From: JBCCXL01 sp039191605
GTDB taxonomy: Bacteria; Acidobacteriota; Thermoanaerobaculia; Multivoradales; JAHZIX01
Direction: 5' to 3'
Assembly (NCBI GenBank): GCA_039191605.1
Contig: JBCCXL010000001.1
Coordinates: 62,001-126,000 of the forward strand
DNA length: 64,000 nt
Shown here: piece by piece, positions 60,803 to 64,000 of the stretch
Position numbering within the stretch: the stretch's first letter is position 1
Layout of the letters: each line of letters opens with the position of its first letter
Notes under the pieces: generated by a model
What the model was told of the DNA's origin: nothing
Database searches by the model: none
What the model saw: only the letters and a program-made list of their open reading frames with translations
Translations under genes and position numbers: made by a program

Positions 60803-62808
60803 ACCCCGGCGTCTTAAGACGCAGCCTTTGCCGTAGCGAGCGGCGAATCCCGATGCTTCCCTCGGCAGCGCTGCTCACCGCCATGATCTTTCTGGGCCTG
60901 GCGACAGCATGCACGGCTCCAGCCCCCCCCGTGGACGAAGCGGCCAAGAAAGCTGGAGACGGTGGAAATGACAACGAACGCTATTGGGCCTTTCAGCTCC
61001 AGCTCCACGGCAGCCTCAGCGAAGGGGCAGGATCGATGGCCGGACACAATGTCGCGGCTCGTGCCCTAGGAAACGTCGACGGCGTGTGGTGGACGGATCA
61101 CGACTGGCGTATCGCCCGTCACACCTACCTCCAGGGCTTCGATTTCGAGGCGCTGGAACAGAGTGCGGAGATCCCGCATCGAGGAACTCCCTGGTCCAAG
61201 CGACCGAGACATATTCGCTTCGGAGTTCGACCCGCCGTGCGCGGGCCGGAGCCCGAGTCGAGCTCCTGGGGGCTGACCTCGAGAGCCTTCGAAGGACAGG
61301 GGGCTCTGGCCTTGAGCCTCGAAGGCGGTGCCTCCTCTTCCAGCGCCCCCTCAGCAGAGCCACAGCCCGGGATCAGCGCCCTTCAGGGGTCGTTCTTTGC
61401 CAGCGGCAGCCGCTTCTCCGCACCGCTGGCCGCCGAGGTCACGGTATCTCTAGCGGTTGCGGTGGACTCGACCTGTTCGGATTGCGAAGTCTTGGTGCGA
61501 ATGAAGCTCTCTCTCCAGCCGGAGGAGGGGGACGAATCCTCGTCATCATCGAAGAGCTCCCTGGAGGGCTCCGTGGAGAGCTCAGCGCAGAACCTCCCAG
61601 CCCACTACCCCACGGAGCTACGCTACCAGATCTATCCGCCGGAGCATCCGCCGGAACAGATCACCCCCTTCGTCACCCAGGAAGGCACCCGCCGCGTGCT
61701 GGTGATCCCAACTCCCGGTAGCTCCATAGGTCGCTGGCAGCAGCTACGCTTCCCGGTGAGCCGAGATGTGCTGCGCTACGACCCGCTGGCGACCCAGGCC
61801 GGCTTCCGCCTCGGAGGTCTCGACAACAGCCTGCGAACCCTGACCCTCGAGCTGCGGGCCCCTAAGAAGCAGATCGCCTCGGCCCGGTTCGACAGCTTGG
61901 AGATCGACTGCCGGCGAGGAGGCGAGGAAATCCTGCAGTGGCAGCTCCAGGAGGCTCGCTCCCTAGAGCAGCGCTATGGGCTAGTGAACCACGTTGGGGT
62001 GGAGGTGAGCTACGGCGACCATCTCAACGCCTGGCTACCTCGGCCCGAACTACCGGACTTCTCCACCCATCCCCACGGCCTCTCCCCTCAGGAGGCGCTG
62101 CGCTGGGCCTCTGATCGCGGAGGCTTAGTAAGCTACAATCACATCTTCGGAGCCGATATCGAATCGACTCCGGAGCGCGCCGGTCAACAGCGCATCCGCG
62201 GTGACCGGGTGGTCCGCGAAGGAAACTTCGGAATCCCTATTTTGGAGGTAGGCTACCCTTTGCGGGTCTTGCCGCTACGGGAGCATCTGAAGATCTGGGA
62301 TCACCTCTCTCAGCGCGGCCAGCGGGTGATTGCCACCGGAGCCAGTGATTCCCACGTCCAGACCCAAGGCTGGATCGATGGCAACAACTACGTCACCTGG
62401 ATCTGGGCCGCGAGCTCCAGCCCCGCGGATTTGATTCAGGGTATCGACAGTGGCCGAGTTTTTTTTGGCGATCCAGCTCAGTTTCACGCCGGGCGACTCG
62501 ATCTCCACACCGACACCGGCGAGACCATGGGCTCGGTGGTCTCCACCTCCCAAGCGCACCACGAGGTCTTTCTCCAAGCTCCCCACCTGCCCCCGGGCTC
62601 CCAGGTCTACTTCGTAGTCGGAGACCAGCGGTTACCGGCTCCTCCACCCCAAGAAGGCGAAGCGTATCGAGCCCGCCTGCAGATCGATACTCGGCAGGCG
62701 ACCTTCGTTCGTGCCGAGATCTGGAAACAGCAGCGCGGCATCGCCTTCACCAACGCCATCTACTTTCGTCCGTCCAGCCAAGACAACGATGCTTCTTCAA
62801 TACCCTGA
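60799..62808 (+). CDS. PHP-superfamily-like lipoprotein (CehA/McbA-type)
   Basis: 669 residues. Lipoprotein signal ends in LATAC (Cys38), so the protein is probably periplasmic and lipid-anchored. PHP-like metal-site residues are seen in LHGSLSEG (69-76), VWWTDHD (99-102), VSYNHIFGAD and ASDSHVQ near the C-terminal third. The middle is a large beta-rich insert (about 150-390). The fold and motifs resemble CehA/McbA-like metallohydrolases that cleave phospho- or carbamate-type esters; the substrate is unknown. ATGA overlap with the GT39 gene. Confidence 0.75.
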   Translation: MNPGVLRRSLCRSERRIPMLPSAALLTAMIFLGLATACTAPAPPVDEAAKKAGDGGNDNERYWAFQLQLHGSLSEGAGSMAGHNVAARALGNVDGVWWTDHDWRIARHTYLQGFDFEALEQSAEIPHRGTPWSKRPRHIRFGVRPAVRGPEPESSSWGLTSRAFEGQGALALSLEGGASSSSAPSAEPQPGISALQGSFFASGSRFSAPLAAEVTVSLAVAVDSTCSDCEVLVRMKLSLQPEEGDESSSSSKSSLEGSVESSAQNLPAHYPTELRYQIYPPEHPPEQITPFVTQEGTRRVLVIPTPGSSIGRWQQLRFPVSRDVLRYDPLATQAGFRLGGLDNSLRTLTLELRAPKKQIASARFDSLEIDCRRGGEEILQWQLQEARSLEQRYGLVNHVGVEVSYGDHLNAWLPRPELPDFSTHPHGLSPQEALRWASDRGGLVSYNHIFGADIESTPERAGQQRIRGDRVVREGNFGIPILEVGYPLRVLPLREHLKIWDHLSQRGQRVIATGASDSHVQTQGWIDGNNYVTWIWAASSSPADLIQGIDSGRVFFGDPAQFHAGRLDLHTDTGETMGSVVSTSQAHHEVFLQAPHLPPGSQVYFVVGDQRLPAPPPQEGEAYRARLQIDTRQATFVRAEIWKQQRGIAFTNAIYFRPSSQDNDASSIP

Positions 62809-64000
62809 GCAGCCCCAGTCTCGGGAGCCCCAGTCTCGGGAGTTCCAGTCTTGGGAGCTCCAATCTCGGAAGCGCCAGCAGCCCCGCTTTGCCCGCAGCC
62901 TCGAGCCTGAGGCTGCGGAAGACCGCTGGCGTTGGTGCCCGGGGAGCTCTCTAGCGAGCGGCCTTCTTCTCGCGATGGTGGGAGTCTTTGCCACCGGCTG
63001 CGATCGAGCCCCCACCACGGAAGCGGCACCACCGGCAGCGACAGCAGAAGCAGCGGAGCAGTCAGCGCCGGACGTCGATGCTCTCCGCGCCCTGCCCTAT
63101 GCGGGCTCCGCGGGCCCGGCAGACCCGAATCGCAGCGGGGTCGTCGTCTACGACCCGGAACGCTCCAGCCAAGGCTATAACCTGGTCATCGTCGAGCGAC
63201 AATGCGCCATGGAGCTGCTCACCCCGCGGGGGGACGTGGCGCGGCGCTGGGAGCTGCCGGAGGAGCTTCAGGATCGCTGTCAGCACTGGGGTCACGGCGA
63301 AGTGCTGGAGGATGGCTCGGCCGTCGTGATCCACACCGAGCGGCTCGGCGAAGCCAAGTCCGGCAACGACAAAGGGGGACAGCGGAAGCGGAGATTCCTG
63401 CTGCGCCTGGACCCGCAGGGCGAGATTCTCTGGAAGCAGAGAATGAGAGCCCATCACGAGCTAGATCTCCTGCCGGACGGCCGCATTCTCGCCCTTGGCT
63501 CGAAGGTTCGCACCATCGAGGCCATCGACCCGGAAGTCCCGGTGCAGGACAACCGCCTGCTGATGATCTCGCCCCAGGGAGAGGTGGAGATCGATCTTTC
63601 CCTCACCCAGCTCTTCCTCGATGCCGACCCCTCCATCGCCCGGCTGCAGAAGGTCGCCGCCCGCGAGAAGGCCAGCGGCCGAGAGACCATCGGCCTCCTT
63701 CACTGCAACGGCGTGCAGTGGATTCCAGCGCAATTCCAATCCGGGCCCCTCGGCGCCAGCAACGTCGACCGCGCTCTGGTCACCTGCCGTCACCAGGACC
63801 TGATCTTCGCCGTCGCCTGGACCGATACGCCGCAGATTCTCTGGGCCTGGGGGCAGGGAGAGCTCGCCGGCCCCCACGACGCGACGACTCTGCCACAAGA
63901 CCGGGTGCTGGTCTTCGACAACGGACTCGGCCGCGGCTGGTCGCGAATTCTGGAGATCGACAGCTCGACGAAAGAGATCGTGTGGAGCTACCGAGGCGCG
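62789..64000 (+). CDS. Arylsulfotransferase-like lipoprotein, 3' end outside window
   Basis: 404 codons are visible and the frame is open at the window end. It overlaps the upstream gene by 20 bp. The N-terminal 30 residues come from a 15-bp repeat (QSRE type). A lipobox (VGVFATGC, Cys71) follows, with an unusually long stretch before it, so the true start is uncertain. The body has blade-like strands: AHHELDLLPDGRILAL, LVTCRHQDLIFAVAW, GPHDATTLPQDRVLVFDNG and WSRILEIDSSTKEIVWSY. These fit bacterial arylsulfotransferase (ASST) propellers, which move sulfuryl groups between phenols. His residues in the strands match the expected catalytic sites. Confidence 0.75.
   Translation, partial: MLLQYPEQPQSREPQSREFQSWELQSRKRQQPRFARSLEPEAAEDRWRWCPGSSLASGLLLAMVGVFATGCDRAPTTEAAPPAATAEAAEQSAPDVDALRALPYAGSAGPADPNRSGVVVYDPERSSQGYNLVIVERQCAMELLTPRGDVARRWELPEELQDRCQHWGHGEVLEDGSAVVIHTERLGEAKSGNDKGGQRKRRFLLRLDPQGEILWKQRMRAHHELDLLPDGRILALGSKVRTIEAIDPEVPVQDNRLLMISPQGEVEIDLSLTQLFLDADPSIARLQKVAAREKASGRETIGLLHCNGVQWIPAQFQSGPLGASNVDRALVTCRHQDLIFAVAWTDTPQILWAWGQGELAGPHDATTLPQDRVLVFDNGLGRGWSRILEIDSSTKEIVWSYRGA
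62813..62872 (+). repeat. 15-bp tandem repeat in the ASST-like N terminus
   Basis: CCCCAGTCTCGGGAG at 62813 and 62828, with diverged copies at 62843 and 62858. In-frame, encoding Gln-Ser-Arg/Trp-Glu type repeats. Confidence 0.8.

Overview
The window is high-GC DNA from a Gram-negative bacterium. It carries heptose and heptosyltransferase genes for a lipopolysaccharide core, an ABC polysaccharide exporter, a type IV pilus ATPase, ornithine-lipid enzymes and many lipoproteins. The mix of PKD-domain and beta-propeller secreted proteins, Sel1 proteins with a secreted caspase, FG-GAP proteins and many paralogues suggests an Acidobacteriota member (Thermoanaerobaculia-like). This assignment is an inference from gene content; no rRNA or tRNA gene was seen. 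Overlaps of the ATGA or GTGA type are frequent and were used to fix starts.

Layout. 1-8.1 kb: htpG (5' end cut by the window edge), then a leftward operon running sufE, two Cys-rich Sel1 proteins, a small membrane protein and a secreted caspase-Sel1 protein, preceded by a thiosulfate sulfurtransferase. 8.6-13.6 kb: a coupled olsB-olsA-DinB operon and a 926-residue fusion of alpha/beta-hydrolase, DedA-type membrane domain and ATP-grasp. 13.7-27.6 kb: a surface-polysaccharide cluster with GT2 and GT4 glycosyltransferases, a PIG-L deacetylase-GT2-coiled-coil fusion, a sulfatase-fold lipoprotein, a GNAT protein, a methyltransferase and a Wzt-type ATPase. The matching ABC-2 permease lies 15 kb away at 42.3-43.0 kb. 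Between them (27.8-42.1 kb) sit three paralogous secreted beta-propeller proteins (two with PKD domains), an unrecognised secreted protein and an FG-GAP protein.

43.3-49.4 kb: two divergently arranged copies of a gene pair (cytoplasmic TPR protein followed by a secreted protein with an internal helix-like repeat). One copy is led by an XRE regulator and a good sigma-70 promoter. I recognise no described system with this layout, and it is my best candidate for something new. 49.8-57.2 kb: an HddA-like kinase, an M23 peptidase, an ECF sigma factor with a probable small anti-sigma factor, and an rfaE1-rfaE2-heptosyltransferase operon. 57.3-64 kb: pilB followed by overlapping genes for a GT39-like membrane glycosyltransferase, a PHP-like lipoprotein and an arylsulfotransferase-like lipoprotein that runs off the end.

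Degenerate tandem repeats of 15-19 bp recur at eight or more unrelated places, both inside genes and between them.
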